Part shown: in pieces, positions 32,026 through 40,561 of the stretch
Layout: every line of letters starts with the position of its first letter
How positions within the stretch are numbered: the first letter of the stretch is position 1
Origin: Candidatus Falkowbacteria bacterium
GTDB lineage: Bacteria > Patescibacteriota > Patescibacteriia > Patescibacteriales > Patescibacteriaceae
Length of the DNA stretch: 64,000 nucleotides
Direction of reading: 5' to 3'
Assembly: GCA_026396835.1 (NCBI GenBank)
Contig: JAPLWA010000004.1
Coordinates: forward strand, 124,001 to 188,000
Notes under the pieces: model-generated
Told to the model about the DNA's origin: nothing
What the model saw: the letters and a program-made list of their open reading frames with translations, nothing else
Database searches by the model: none
Program-made: the position numbers and the translations under genes

Positions 32026-32055
32026 CCAACATCATTAAGTAGTCTCAGTAAATAA
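32026..32055 (+). repeat. Tail-like repeat, copy 3 (PTSLSSLSK-stop)
   Basis: CCA ACA TCA TTA AGT AGT CTC AGT AAA TAA, then AATTTATG with the next start codon. Identical to copy 2 over 33 bases. Confidence 0.6.
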
Positions 32056-32060
32056 AATTT

Positions 32061-32497
32061 ATGTCTTCACTTCAAAAACTTTTCCAGGAAAAGTTTGTGG
32101 GTATAAATAAATCAGTTTTTATTAAAGATAATCTAACCACAAATCAAGATATTATTAAGTTTCATTACTCACCAAAAAAAGAAAGTGAATTTGAAGTTAT
32201 TGTGGAGGTATATCAGAATGGGTATAGTATATTTTGTGGAGGCTGGCACGACCAGCAGAGAAAGATGAGTCTGAATCCGATGAAGAATTTGTAGAACAGA
32301 TTATTAAAAAGTTGGAAATCATCTTTAGCGGTAGCGTAAAGTTAAAAATTTATTTTGCAGGTATGAAGCCATATAGGTGGGAAATGATCTCTAATAAGCC
32401 AGAAAATAAAATCTCGTCTTTTAATATTACCGGGTTAATGTTTTATAATTATTTTGCTAGAAAGGCGATTGTTGAAAAGAAAAATATCTTAATTTAG
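32061..32497 (+). pseudogene. Frameshifted immunity-like gene
   Basis: Frame 1 (32061-32294) reads MSSLQKLFQEKFVGI to FCGGWHD and then drifts into QQRKMSLNPMKNL. The natural continuation, AEKDESESDEEFVEQIIKKL to the end at 32497, lies in the frame one base back. A single-base loss near 32250-32258 explains it. The joined protein would be about 145 residues and has the look of an immunity protein (CGGWHD, KIYFAGMKPYRWEM). It could also be a sequencing error. Confidence 0.7.
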
Positions 32498-32510
32498 GGT
32501 GATAGATAAG

Positions 32511-32534
32511 TTCGCTCCGTCAGAATCTATATAA
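32511..32534 (+). repeat. Short tail-like repeat FAPSESI-stop
   Basis: TTC GCT CCG TCA GAA TCT ATA TAA, similar to 29788-29811. The two copies bracket the immunity array. Confidence 0.35.
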
Positions 32535-32537
32535 AAC

Positions 32538-32570
32538 AAACCCCTGCGCCGGTCATGGCGTAGGGGTTTT
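32538..32570 (+). terminator. Rho-independent terminator closing the toxin/immunity locus
   Basis: AAACCCCTGCGCC / GGCGTAGGGGTTTT with loop GGTCAT. It is the first clear terminator after the RHS gene, so the immunity array may be read through from the toxin promoter. Confidence 0.85.
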
Positions 32571-32600
32571 GTCTTGCTGATACGAAGTAACAAACTATGC

Positions 32601-32606
32601 TATAAT
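32601..32606 (+). promoter_or_regulatory. Extended -10 promoter of the DUF3160 gene
   Basis: ATGCTATAAT (TGnTATAAT), 22 bases before ATG 32629; predicted leader only about 16 bases. Confidence 0.55.
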
Positions 32607-32628
32607 ATAGTTAAATTAACTAAAAAAT

Positions 32629-34986
32629 ATGAATAAATTTAACCGTAAGTACTTATTGTTAATAGCGGCTGTTTTAATCTTAGCCGTCTTAGCGTTTCTT
32701 ATTTATAAAAAATATTATACGCCGAAAGAAATGCGCAGCGACGATGCCGTACAAACTGTTTTAGATGAGTCTACTGTTGCAAGTAATGAACCAAATATTG
32801 GTTTTACGCCGTCTTATCAGGAACAAATTGTGCCTTTGGCTTCAGTCGCTAACTATCAGGCTATTAAAAATAAATACGGTTTAAATTTATCTGAAGCACA
32901 GGAAAAATACCTAGAAGCTAATCATTTTTTGCTAATTAACAGTGAAGAAGTTCCATTTTTTAGTGCTGGTAACAATTTTGATCAATGGTTAGTTGACGCT
33001 GATGCAATGGGAGGCGGCGCCATTTATGAACGTAAACCCGAAGACGCTGTTTTGGTCACACCAGATACCGTGTTACATGCTTATCATAAATATTTTGAAC
33101 TTACGCTTGAACAATTAGAGCAGCATGAACTTAGCCAAGAACTAGGAAACTTTTTGTCTGGTTTACATGCTAATTTAGCTTTGGCTTCAAAAAATAGTAA
33201 GGCTGAATCTAAAACTCGATATCAGAACCTAGAAGCTCAGATTGTTTTAGCTCGTATATTGTTTGAAAATAAAAACGTAGCCAAGCCTAGTTACTTTGCT
33301 GCTCCCGAAGAAGAACAGAAATATACTGATCAAGACAAGACAGTTGATTCACTAGCCAATGCTAAGAAACTTTTAACTAAGTATTCTAAAGATTTAACGC
33401 CACAGTTAACAGCTGCGATAAGTTCTGATTTAACGGAAATATATTCGGCCAGCAAGGTTGGAGCTTCGCCATTATTTAAGCAATACGATGATCAAATAAA
33501 GACTGATTATACGCAGTTTACTCCACGAAGTCATTATAACAAGAACTCAACTTTGCGCGCCTTCTTTAGAACCATGATGTATTTAGGTAGAAGTAGCTAT
33601 TTATTAAACAGCCCATTAGGCATTGCGGATACTAATTTGTTAGTTAAGCAAATGTCTTTGAAGAATGGTTCTAGCGCAGCTCCACTTGAAGCGTGGACAA
33701 GAATTTCTAACGTGACTAGTTTTTATGCTGGTCAAAGTGATGACATTTCTTACAATGAATATAAAACTTTTGAAACTAGTATACTTGGAAATAATCTTAA
33801 TTCAGATGAGGAGCTGATTTCAAAGGATAATGTTAACAAGTTAGCAACTAATTTAGATAAGCTTAGAAAACCAAAGATACTGTCAGACGTTATTATTGAT
33901 GAAAACATTGCCTCTTTGACTAAAGAAGATTTATTAAAGCAATCATTAGCTTTTAGAGTTTTTGGTCAGAAATTTACTTTTGACGCTTGGATTTTAAATG
34001 ATTTAACTGCTGGTCAAGAGAAAACAGAAGTTAGATTGCCTTCAATGCCATCAGCTTTATTTGTTCCAGCTGCTTTTGGCGATCAACAAGCTAAGCAGTA
34101 TACTGGTGAATTTTTGCAGCAGTCAGCTAATTTTAGTCAAACTGATTTAGATGGTTTTTTCACTAAACTTGATAAAAAGAAAGCTGATATTAATAAAGTT
34201 ACACATAAAGAATGGTTTGACTCTCTTGGTAGTTCATGGCTATATATTTTAGGCTCTTTAACTCATGACTATGGCAAGCATTATCCTAGCTACATGCAAG
34301 TTAAACCTTTCTTAAGCAAACAAATTCAATCATTCCTCGGTTCTTATGCTGAACTTAAGCACGACACATTGCTTTATGCCAAGCAAAGTTATGCCGAACT
34401 TGGAGCCGGAGGCGAAGACAAGCCACTTCCTCCGATTGTAAAAGGATTTGTTGAACCAAACTTAGAATTTTGGAACCGTTTTAGCGCTTTACTAGACCGA
34501 ACAGATAAACTCTTCAAAGACAATGGTGTATTTAAGGAAGGGGACGCAATTGATCGTTTAGGTCAATTTAAGGAATCTGTGGCGCTATATACAGGCATTG
34601 CTGAGAAAGAATTACGCTCACAAGCCATCAGCGATGATGATTATGAAAAACTTAGAACGACTAAGTTGTCATTTATGGCTCAGCCATTTGAAACAATCGA
34701 TCCAACTCCAACCTCTGGCCAAACTGCCTTGATTGCTGATATTCACACTGATATGGTTCAAAATAAAATACTCTATGAAGCAACCGCAAAGCCATACTTT
34801 ATGTTAGCCATCGTTGCTAATGATAATCTGCCACGCGTAACAGCTGGCTTGGTATATAACCATTATGAACTGACCGACCAATTAAGTCAGCGCTTAAGTG
34901 ATGAAACTTGGAAAGATAGAGTTTATAACAACAATTCTCTTCTACCAACAAAAAACTTTTGGTATCAATCCCTATTAGTAAAATAA
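32629..34986 (+). CDS. DUF3160-family exported protein
   Basis: 785 residues with one N-terminal membrane segment (about 8-25) and a large extracellular domain. It matches the DUF3160 family, widespread in Patescibacteria and Bacteroidota, by the segments FLLINSEEVPFFSAGNNFDQ, VLVTPDTVLHAYHKYFELTL, RSHYNKNSTLRAFFRTMMYL, MPSALFVPAAFGD and GPRVTAGLVYNHYEL-type ending (RVTAGLVYNHYELTDQLS). Function is unknown; the conserved His and aromatic residues suggest an enzyme or binding protein of the cell surface. It overlaps the next gene by 28 bases. Confidence 0.9.
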   Translation: MNKFNRKYLLLIAAVLILAVLAFLIYKKYYTPKEMRSDDAVQTVLDESTVASNEPNIGFTPSYQEQIVPLASVANYQAIKNKYGLNLSEAQEKYLEANHFLLINSEEVPFFSAGNNFDQWLVDADAMGGGAIYERKPEDAVLVTPDTVLHAYHKYFELTLEQLEQHELSQELGNFLSGLHANLALASKNSKAESKTRYQNLEAQIVLARILFENKNVAKPSYFAAPEEEQKYTDQDKTVDSLANAKKLLTKYSKDLTPQLTAAISSDLTEIYSASKVGASPLFKQYDDQIKTDYTQFTPRSHYNKNSTLRAFFRTMMYLGRSSYLLNSPLGIADTNLLVKQMSLKNGSSAAPLEAWTRISNVTSFYAGQSDDISYNEYKTFETSILGNNLNSDEELISKDNVNKLATNLDKLRKPKILSDVIIDENIASLTKEDLLKQSLAFRVFGQKFTFDAWILNDLTAGQEKTEVRLPSMPSALFVPAAFGDQQAKQYTGEFLQQSANFSQTDLDGFFTKLDKKKADINKVTHKEWFDSLGSSWLYILGSLTHDYGKHYPSYMQVKPFLSKQIQSFLGSYAELKHDTLLYAKQSYAELGAGGEDKPLPPIVKGFVEPNLEFWNRFSALLDRTDKLFKDNGVFKEGDAIDRLGQFKESVALYTGIAEKELRSQAISDDDYEKLRTTKLSFMAQPFETIDPTPTSGQTALIADIHTDMVQNKILYEATAKPYFMLAIVANDNLPRVTAGLVYNHYELTDQLSQRLSDETWKDRVYNNNSLLPTKNFWYQSLLVK

Positions 34987-36755
34987 TATTTAGCAAAAAA
35001 ATATTAGCCATATTTTTAGGCCTGTTAGTTTTATCAGGCGTTTTATGGCTGAGCTTAAGACCGATTGCTGATCAAAAAATAGATAAAAATAAGATTGAAG
35101 ATAATGAAATAGAAATAAGGCCTGTCGGCTCACTATACACTGACAGTAACTTGTTCCTTTCGGCTATTAAACAAAATCCGGCCACTGCAATAAATAAACC
35201 AGCCACGGGTTTAATAGTTCCGCATCACCTTTTAGCAATTGATTTAATTGCTAAGGCCTTTGCTGGCGTTTCTGCCCGTAAGTTTAGTCAGGTTGTTTTA
35301 CTAAGCCCAGACCATTTCAATGCCGGAGAAACCAATATTTCTGTAAGTGAAAATAATTTCTCGACTGTTTTTGGAGAACTAAAATCAGATACAAAAGTAA
35401 TAGAACAGCTAAAAAAATTGCCTTTTGTTAAAGAGGGTGATTTTTTTTATCGTGAACATGGTTTGCAAGCTATTTTCCCTTTCATTAAATACTATTTTCC
35501 AGAAACAAAAGTTATAGCAGTTACTTTTAAGCCGAGCGTCACCAAAGCTGAATTAGACCAGCTAATCAAAGCTCTTGAACAGACTCTAACATCGGACTCG
35601 TTGATTGTTCAAAGTACCGATTTTTCGCACTATCTTAGTCCAGACAAAGCATCTGAGCTTGACGATATTTCTATAAAAACCCTGAGCTCTAATAACGCAG
35701 AAGATATTTTAAGCCTGAATCAGCCTGAGAATATTGATTCAGTGGCGGCTTTTTACGTTCAGGCTAGTTTGCAAAAAGATTTTTATCATTCATCAGCCAC
35801 AATTAAAGATCATAAAAATTCTCAAGAATATACAAAAGAGAAGGTCCTATCTTCAACTAGCTACCTATCAGCAATTTACTCTGAGCCAAATAAAAAGGCG
35901 GGGGACGCCGAATTTATATTTGTCGGAGATGTTATGTTGTCGCGCTATATCGGTCAGTTAATGGACAAGCGCAACGATTATAATTTTCCTTTTGAAAAAA
36001 TTAAACCGTTTTTGAGTAAAGCTGATCTTGTTTTTGGTAATCTAGAAAGTCCGATTTCAAGTTCTGGTAAATCAACCGGTAATCTCTATCCATTTAAAGC
36101 TGACCCAAGAGTTGTTTTAGGCTTAAAGAACGCTGGCTTTAATGTTATGTCAGTGGCTAATAACCATGCTTTTGATTATGGCTTAGAAGCTTTTTCTAGC
36201 ACCTTGAATAACCTGAAAGGTGCTGGCATTGCCTATGCCGGTGGTGGTGAAAACTTAACGCAGGCCAGCCAGGGAGCATTTTTAGAGCTAAACGGTACTA
36301 AGGTTACCGTGTTGGCATATACGGATTTATTGGCAAAAAAATTGGCAGCGACCAACAGTCATGGTGGTTTTAGTTATTTAGACAAAGATCAGATGGTTAA
36401 AGATATTATCCAAGCTAAGAGAAAGTCTGACCTAGTCATCGTCTCTTTTCACTGGGGTAGAGAATATGAGGCCATCGCTAATGAAAGACAAAAAGACATT
36501 GCACGGGTAGCTGTTGAGGCCGGAGCTTCTTTAATAATTGGTCATCATCCACACATTGCTCAGGAACTTAGCAAGATTAACAACGTTTCAGTAGCTTATA
36601 GCTTGGGAAATTTTATCTTTGATCAGAACTTTTCGCCAGAAACAAAGACTGGCATTCTTCTAGAAGTCATTATTAAAGGAAAGAGGATTGCGAGCGTCAA
36701 TCCGCTTACTGTTAGCTTTACTAGTAATTTCCAGCCCTACTTGGCTACTAAATAG
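34959..36755 (+). CDS. MEMO-like / CapA-like fusion protein, membrane-anchored
   Basis: 598 residues. TTG start inside the DUF3160 gene is the only candidate before the membrane segment (about 14-34). Residues about 65-310 match the MEMO/AmmeMemoRadiSam-B family (GLIVPHHLLA, VVLLSPDHFNAG, REHGLQAIFPFIKYYFP, VQSTDFSHYLSPDKA, NIDSVAAFYVQA). Residues about 318-590 match the CapA/PgsA calcineurin-like family (FIFVGDVMLSRYIG, VFGNLESPISSSGK, SVANNHAFDYG, VSFHWGREYEAIAN, IIGHHPHIAQEL, YSLGNFIFDQ), which includes poly-gamma-glutamate synthesis proteins and metallophosphatases. Both parts would be outside the cell. The fusion suggests a shared surface substrate; this is inference. Confidence 0.9.
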   Translation: MVSIPISKIIFSKKILAIFLGLLVLSGVLWLSLRPIADQKIDKNKIEDNEIEIRPVGSLYTDSNLFLSAIKQNPATAINKPATGLIVPHHLLAIDLIAKAFAGVSARKFSQVVLLSPDHFNAGETNISVSENNFSTVFGELKSDTKVIEQLKKLPFVKEGDFFYREHGLQAIFPFIKYYFPETKVIAVTFKPSVTKAELDQLIKALEQTLTSDSLIVQSTDFSHYLSPDKASELDDISIKTLSSNNAEDILSLNQPENIDSVAAFYVQASLQKDFYHSSATIKDHKNSQEYTKEKVLSSTSYLSAIYSEPNKKAGDAEFIFVGDVMLSRYIGQLMDKRNDYNFPFEKIKPFLSKADLVFGNLESPISSSGKSTGNLYPFKADPRVVLGLKNAGFNVMSVANNHAFDYGLEAFSSTLNNLKGAGIAYAGGGENLTQASQGAFLELNGTKVTVLAYTDLLAKKLAATNSHGGFSYLDKDQMVKDIIQAKRKSDLVIVSFHWGREYEAIANERQKDIARVAVEAGASLIIGHHPHIAQELSKINNVSVAYSLGNFIFDQNFSPETKTGILLEVIIKGKRIASVNPLTVSFTSNFQPYLATK

Positions 36756-36821
36756 TGAGCTCATAGAAGTGCGGGTTACAGGGAAAATTTAGCTCTATTT
36801 TAAAAAATATTTTTATCACAC

Positions 36822-36853
36822 GAGTCGTCAACTAAGACGACTCTTATTTTTTA
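36822..36853 (+). terminator. Rho-independent terminator
   Basis: Perfect 8-bp stem GAGTCGTC/GACGACTC with loop AACTAA, followed by TTATTTTTTAT. Ends the DUF3160/MEMO-CapA operon. Confidence 0.85.
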
Positions 36854-36856
36854 TCC

Positions 36857-36885
36857 TTGACATAATTCAATTTTTAATTCATATT
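36857..36885 (+). promoter_or_regulatory. Promoter of the gene at 36927
   Basis: TTGACA (36857-36862), 17-bp spacer, CATATT (36880-36885). A ribosome site GAAAGGGGG lies ten bases before the TTG start. Confidence 0.55.
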
Positions 36886-36926
36886 ATTAGTAACTAAATA
36901 TTGTAAAACGAAAGGGGGATTGCAGA

Positions 36927-37559
36927 TTGAAAAAATATAAAACAGCATCAGTTGTAAGATACACTATTATTGCTATAGGGCTTGCTGTATTACTTGGAAT
37001 TTACGTCTACTCTATGGCTGACAAAATAGCTACGAGTGCTGCGCAAAAAAAGCAGAGGAGCATGCCTACCATTTCAGAGTTGACTAAGCCGATTATCGAT
37101 ACAATCTATATAGATTTTTCCGCGATAAATTTTAAGAATGATTTTGGCGGTGACACTAACTTAATTCGAAGCATGGTAATAGAAAGGCTTGGACAACGTT
37201 ACGATACGCTTAACGGTACAAGCTCAATTGAAGTTTACTTTGATTCAATTAGTAGCACTTCAGACAAATCTCACAAAATAACCGGAAAATATTCTGGTGC
37301 TGTAGCAGATTATAAAATAAAACCCAACTTTAATCCGTCTGATAAAAAATATAGATATCAGAAACCAAAAGAAGGTTTTACTTTTAATATCACTATTAAG
37401 TGTTTAAGAATTAACGAAGAGGAGATTGCGGCGATGATAAGCGGATTGGCTAAAAGCTACTCATATAAAATATATGACCGTTCCTACTATTTTAAAGCTG
37501 ATAATCCTTCTGTCTTTCTTCAGCCAAGTGAATTAATGAAGCACCTTATAAGACCATGA
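36927..37559 (+). CDS. Hypothetical membrane-anchored secreted protein
   Basis: 210 residues beginning at TTG, supported by AAAGGGGG upstream. One membrane segment (about 9-30), then a lysine-rich extracellular part. The stretch TIYIDFSAINFKNDFGGD and the NLIRSMVIERLGQRYD helix look like a small alpha/beta domain. No family recognised. It has its own promoter and a bidirectional terminator shared with the convergent HTH gene. Confidence 0.6.
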   Translation: MKKYKTASVVRYTIIAIGLAVLLGIYVYSMADKIATSAAQKKQRSMPTISELTKPIIDTIYIDFSAINFKNDFGGDTNLIRSMVIERLGQRYDTLNGTSSIEVYFDSISSTSDKSHKITGKYSGAVADYKIKPNFNPSDKKYRYQKPKEGFTFNITIKCLRINEEEIAAMISGLAKSYSYKIYDRSYYFKADNPSVFLQPSELMKHLIRP

Positions 37560-37593
37560 GAAGAGTCGAACGCATTATAAAATGCGAAATTTT

Positions 37594-37630
37594 AAAAAGC
37601 CTGACTTAAATAATAAGCCAGGCTTTTTTC
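37594..37630. terminator. Bidirectional terminator
   Basis: AAAGCCTGACTTA / TAAGCCAGGCTTT with one bulged pair, A-run on the left and TTTTTTC on the right. Separates convergent genes. Confidence 0.82.
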
Positions 37631-37639
37631 TAATCTATT

Positions 37640-37966
37640 TTATTGTTTCCACTTATCCACATACTGACCAATGCCGTGACTAAGAAATTTATTGCGCAGT
37701 TTAGTAGTTTTAAAAAGATAAGTAATTAAAGATGTTAAGTTAACCAAGTAACGATTGCCAAGCACTTTAAACTTAACGCTGTGGGCTTCAATCGCTCGTC
37801 TAACAGTCTTTGATCCAATACCTGATATCTTAGCTGTTTCAGAAACAGATAACCAGAGAGGTTCTTTTACTTCTGCTGGAGGAATATTGATTTCCTTAGG
37901 CATTGGTTTGCGACCTCTTTTTTTAGGAGTAGTAATTGGGCTTTGCTCTTTTTGTTCAATTTCCAT
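37640..37966 (-). CDS. Small excisionase/MerR-like HTH DNA-binding protein
   Basis: 108 residues. N-terminal Lys/Pro-rich stretch (TTPKKRGRKPMPKE, an AT-hook-like GRKP), then a winged HTH resembling the Xis/MerR type: LSVSETAKISGIGSKTVRRAIEA (about 38-60), wing VKFKVLGNRYLVNLTSLITYL. It probably binds DNA as a regulator. The region just upstream carries several copies of AAGTCTA in both orientations, likely its own operators. No recombinase gene is nearby, so excisionase function is not supported. Confidence 0.8.
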   Translation of the reverse strand: MEIEQKEQSPITTPKKRGRKPMPKEINIPPAEVKEPLWLSVSETAKISGIGSKTVRRAIEAHSVKFKVLGNRYLVNLTSLITYLFKTTKLRNKFLSHGIGQYVDKWKQ

Positions 37967-37968
37967 AG

Positions 37969-38125
37969 TTTAAGTCTAGGTTAATATAGACTAAAATACT
38001 ACTAATCAATTAACAAAAATATCATGCTGAGTTATTATCTATATTTAAGTCTACAATTGTTTAGACTTATCTACTAGTGTATATTAAGCACTTTTTTGAT
38101 AAGTCTATGAATATTTGGACTTAAG
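37969..38125. promoter_or_regulatory. Cluster of AAGTCTA operator-like sites
   Basis: TTAAGTCTA at 37970-37977 with TAGACT at 37987, TTAAGTCTA (38045-38053) facing TAGACTTA (38062-38069), ATAAGTCTA (38099-38107), and GGACTTAAG (38117-38125). The paired inverted copies 17 bases apart look like sites for a dimeric regulator, most likely the HTH protein encoded next to them. Confidence 0.6.
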
Positions 38126-38423
38126 ATTTTTACACGGCTATTTTTGCACATGTTAATAAATAAATCAAGAAGACTGTTAATAACTAACTTAATGCTTAAT
38201 GATAGTTCATAATTTTATTGTCTATCTATGTATCAAAGCTTGCTTGGTGATTTATGCACAATTATTTTAAAGTCCTTAATTTAGTTATAAAATCCTTGGT
38301 TTTTTGTCTTGCTTTATTGTTTATAATATGGTATTTTATAGGAACGAAATCGGCCGATTGGCCACGAGATATATAGTATAAAGGGGTTAGTGTAACGCTT
38401 TTATTTTTTTTACGTAATACTAC
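38126..38423. other. Intergenic region upstream of the ECF sigma gene
   Basis: About 300 bases without a convincing frame. It holds the palindrome ATCGGCCGAT (38349-38358) next to TTGGCCA, and GGAAC at 38341, which could be the -35 of an ECF-type promoter for autoregulation; a matching -10 is not clear. GATATATAGTATAAA (38370-38384) could be an ordinary -10. Confidence 0.4.
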
Positions 38424-39023
38424 ATGAAGAATAAAAAGGCCTCCATTTTTGGCGGCGAACAAGTTCTATTCTTACGGCTTAAAAGGCACAAAGATAAACA
38501 GGCTTTCATTGAGGCCTATGATCTTTATATTGATCAGATCCAACGCTTTGTTTATTTCAAACTAGGCAATAAAGATGAAGCCGAAGATATTACTTCAATG
38601 GTCTTCTTGAAATGTTGGAATTATGTTTACGAAGGCAATCTAGAAAGTTACGACACTTTGAAACCGTTACTTTATAAAATTGCTCGTAACACAATCATCG
38701 ATCATTATCGTCAGACAAAAAATCAGGATACAGTTTCCTTAGAAGCCGCAGAAGAAACAGTCGACGAAAAACAAAATGTTCATGACAAGGTAGTGACTGA
38801 CATTGATTTCAAATCTTTGGTCCAAGAAAAATTACCTTTATTAAAAGATGAATATCGCGACATAATTATTTTACGCTTTATCAACGAACTATCAGTTTCT
38901 GAAATTGCAAAAGTTCTTGGTAAGACCAGCGGCAACGTTCGCGTCTTAGCTCATAGAGCTTTGCAATCGTTACAAGAAATTATTAATAACGAAGAGACTG
39001 AAAAAAATAATTCAAATGACTGA
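38424..39023 (+). CDS. ECF-type RNA polymerase sigma factor
   Basis: 199 residues with only regions 2 and 4. Region 2 (about 28-90): QRFVYFKLGNKDEAEDITSM, VFLKCWNYV, LLYKIARNTIIDHYRQ. Region 4 (about 135-190): LPLLKDEYRDIIILRFINEL, SVSEIAKVLGKTSGNVRVLAHRAL, the HTH that reads the -35 element. It directs polymerase to a special promoter set. It overlaps the next gene by eight bases; that gene has a membrane segment and fits a sigma regulator. Confidence 0.93.
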   Translation: MKNKKASIFGGEQVLFLRLKRHKDKQAFIEAYDLYIDQIQRFVYFKLGNKDEAEDITSMVFLKCWNYVYEGNLESYDTLKPLLYKIARNTIIDHYRQTKNQDTVSLEAAEETVDEKQNVHDKVVTDIDFKSLVQEKLPLLKDEYRDIIILRFINELSVSEIAKVLGKTSGNVRVLAHRALQSLQEIINNEETEKNNSND

Positions 39024-39726
39024 ACGAGAATTGATAAAAAATCTATCAGCACTTAAGAATATAGAAGCTGATTCAAACTGGGTTAAAAGTAACCGAGAGG
39101 TTTTGTTATATCAAATCTTCAACGGCGCAGAATATGTTGATATGCCTTTAGGATTCTTTGAGAAGTTCTCTCTTATTTCTAAGCGCATACTACAACCAAC
39201 TCCAATCGCCGCTGTTATCGCTTTATTCTTTGTTATGAGCGGTGTCGTCAGTGTTCGTATGTCTCGTAACGCAACTCCTGGTGAACCTCTTTATGTTGCT
39301 AAATCAATTAGTGAGAAAGCTCAGCTACTTGCTACTTTTAATGAAACTGCTAAAGCAAAGTTGAATGTAGAATTTGCTACTCAACGTGTTGCTGAAATTG
39401 AAAAGGTTGTTAGTGAGGACAAGCAGGATAATAATGATGCTCGCGTTCAAGAACTAGCTACTAGCTTTAAGAATGAAATAAATACTGTTCGCGATCGTTT
39501 AACTAAGATTAAAACAGCTAAAAAACCAATTAATCCGCAAACTGCTTCTAAAGATACTAAAGACAACGATGTGGTCAGTGCTGAATTATCGAAAGATAAT
39601 AATGGTATTGATATTGCTTCACCAGACAATCAGAAAACATTGTCTGAGGCTGAGAAGTTGTTTAATGATAAAAACTATAATGGTGCTGCCGCTAAGCTAG
39701 ATGAGCTTGGTAAGCAGTTAAAATAA
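39016..39726 (+). CDS. DUF5667-domain membrane protein, probable partner of the ECF sigma factor
   Basis: 236 residues: cytoplasmic N-terminal part (1-62) with NREVLLYQIF, one membrane segment (about 66-84, AAVIALFFVMSGVVSV), then an extracellular helical DUF5667 domain (ATPGEPLYVAKSISEKAQL, NVEFATQRVAEIEKVV) and a low-complexity linker. In gene pairs of this type the membrane protein may restrain the sigma factor; the N-terminal part lacks a zinc motif. Translation is coupled to the sigma gene by overlap. Confidence 0.85.
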   Translation: MTERELIKNLSALKNIEADSNWVKSNREVLLYQIFNGAEYVDMPLGFFEKFSLISKRILQPTPIAAVIALFFVMSGVVSVRMSRNATPGEPLYVAKSISEKAQLLATFNETAKAKLNVEFATQRVAEIEKVVSEDKQDNNDARVQELATSFKNEINTVRDRLTKIKTAKKPINPQTASKDTKDNDVVSAELSKDNNGIDIASPDNQKTLSEAEKLFNDKNYNGAAAKLDELGKQLK

Positions 39727-39802
39727 TTCAGTTTGCAGTGCTTATTTTTTGAGTCGGATTTATTCAAAAATTAATCAATGTAAATTGAAAATAGGTAACC
39801 AA

Positions 39803-40561
39803 ATGACTTACGTAGAGAGACTGGTAATAAATAATGAATCAAAATCAACCATTCTCTACGACGAACATATTATTCGTTATCAGTTTGTCGCCCCTTTAAC
39901 AGCGGGCAAGCAAGTTTTAGATATTGCTTGCGGTTCTGGTTATGGCGCAGCCTTCCTAGCGAATAACGGAGCAAAAAGTGTTTTAGGCATGGATATTGAT
40001 GAAGCGGCTATTGCTGAAGATAAGAAAAACTATTCTCAAGAAAATTTAGAATTTAGAGTGGGCGATGCTACAAAAATTGATTTAACAACTGAAAGCTTTG
40101 ATGTTGTTACTTCTTTTGAAACCATCGAACATTTGCCTGAAATCGAAGCTTATTTAGCAGAAATTAAAAGAGCTGTTAAGCATGACGGCTTAGTTTTCAT
40201 TTCTACCCCTAATAAAACTATTTTTAAGCAGACTAATCCTTGGCACTTAAAAGAGTTTACTAGAGAAGAATTTGAGACTTTGTTAAAAAAGTTTTTTCCT
40301 TTTGTGAAAATCATTGAGCAGAAAAATGCTTTAAGCTCAGTTATTAAAGTTAATGATAAGGCAGAGGGGACAGTATTGTTTAATGATCAGACAAAAGAAG
40401 CTTTATATTTTATTGCTGTTTGTTCACAAAGAGAGATAACAGAGACATTTACTAATGTAAGTTCAGCTAACACGATTGCCTACGAGCGATGGGAAAATAA
40501 TCCGGGTTGGAAAATGGTAAATGCAATTTACAGAGTTTTGCAAAAATTGAAAATTAAATAG
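39803..40561 (+). CDS. Class I SAM-dependent methyltransferase
   Basis: 252 residues from ATG 39803 (MTYVERLVINNESKS); a TTG at 39749 would add 18 atypical residues. Motif I VLDIACGSGYGAAFLA, motif II GMDIDEAA, motif IV VTSFETIEHLPE, then LVFISTPNKT. The closest patterns are in UbiG/WbdD-like enzymes acting on small molecules or sugar polymers. The final 40 residues (YERWENNPGWKMVNAIYRVL) are helical. Located between the sigma pair and the S-layer-like gene, so a role in surface glycan modification is possible but not shown. Confidence 0.9.
   Translation: MTYVERLVINNESKSTILYDEHIIRYQFVAPLTAGKQVLDIACGSGYGAAFLANNGAKSVLGMDIDEAAIAEDKKNYSQENLEFRVGDATKIDLTTESFDVVTSFETIEHLPEIEAYLAEIKRAVKHDGLVFISTPNKTIFKQTNPWHLKEFTREEFETLLKKFFPFVKIIEQKNALSSVIKVNDKAEGTVLFNDQTKEALYFIAVCSQREITETFTNVSSANTIAYERWENNPGWKMVNAIYRVLQKLKIK

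Noticed and set aside
37640..37966. Prophage excisionase
   Set aside because: No integrase, attachment sites or phage genes are near; an autoregulated DNA-binding protein fits better.
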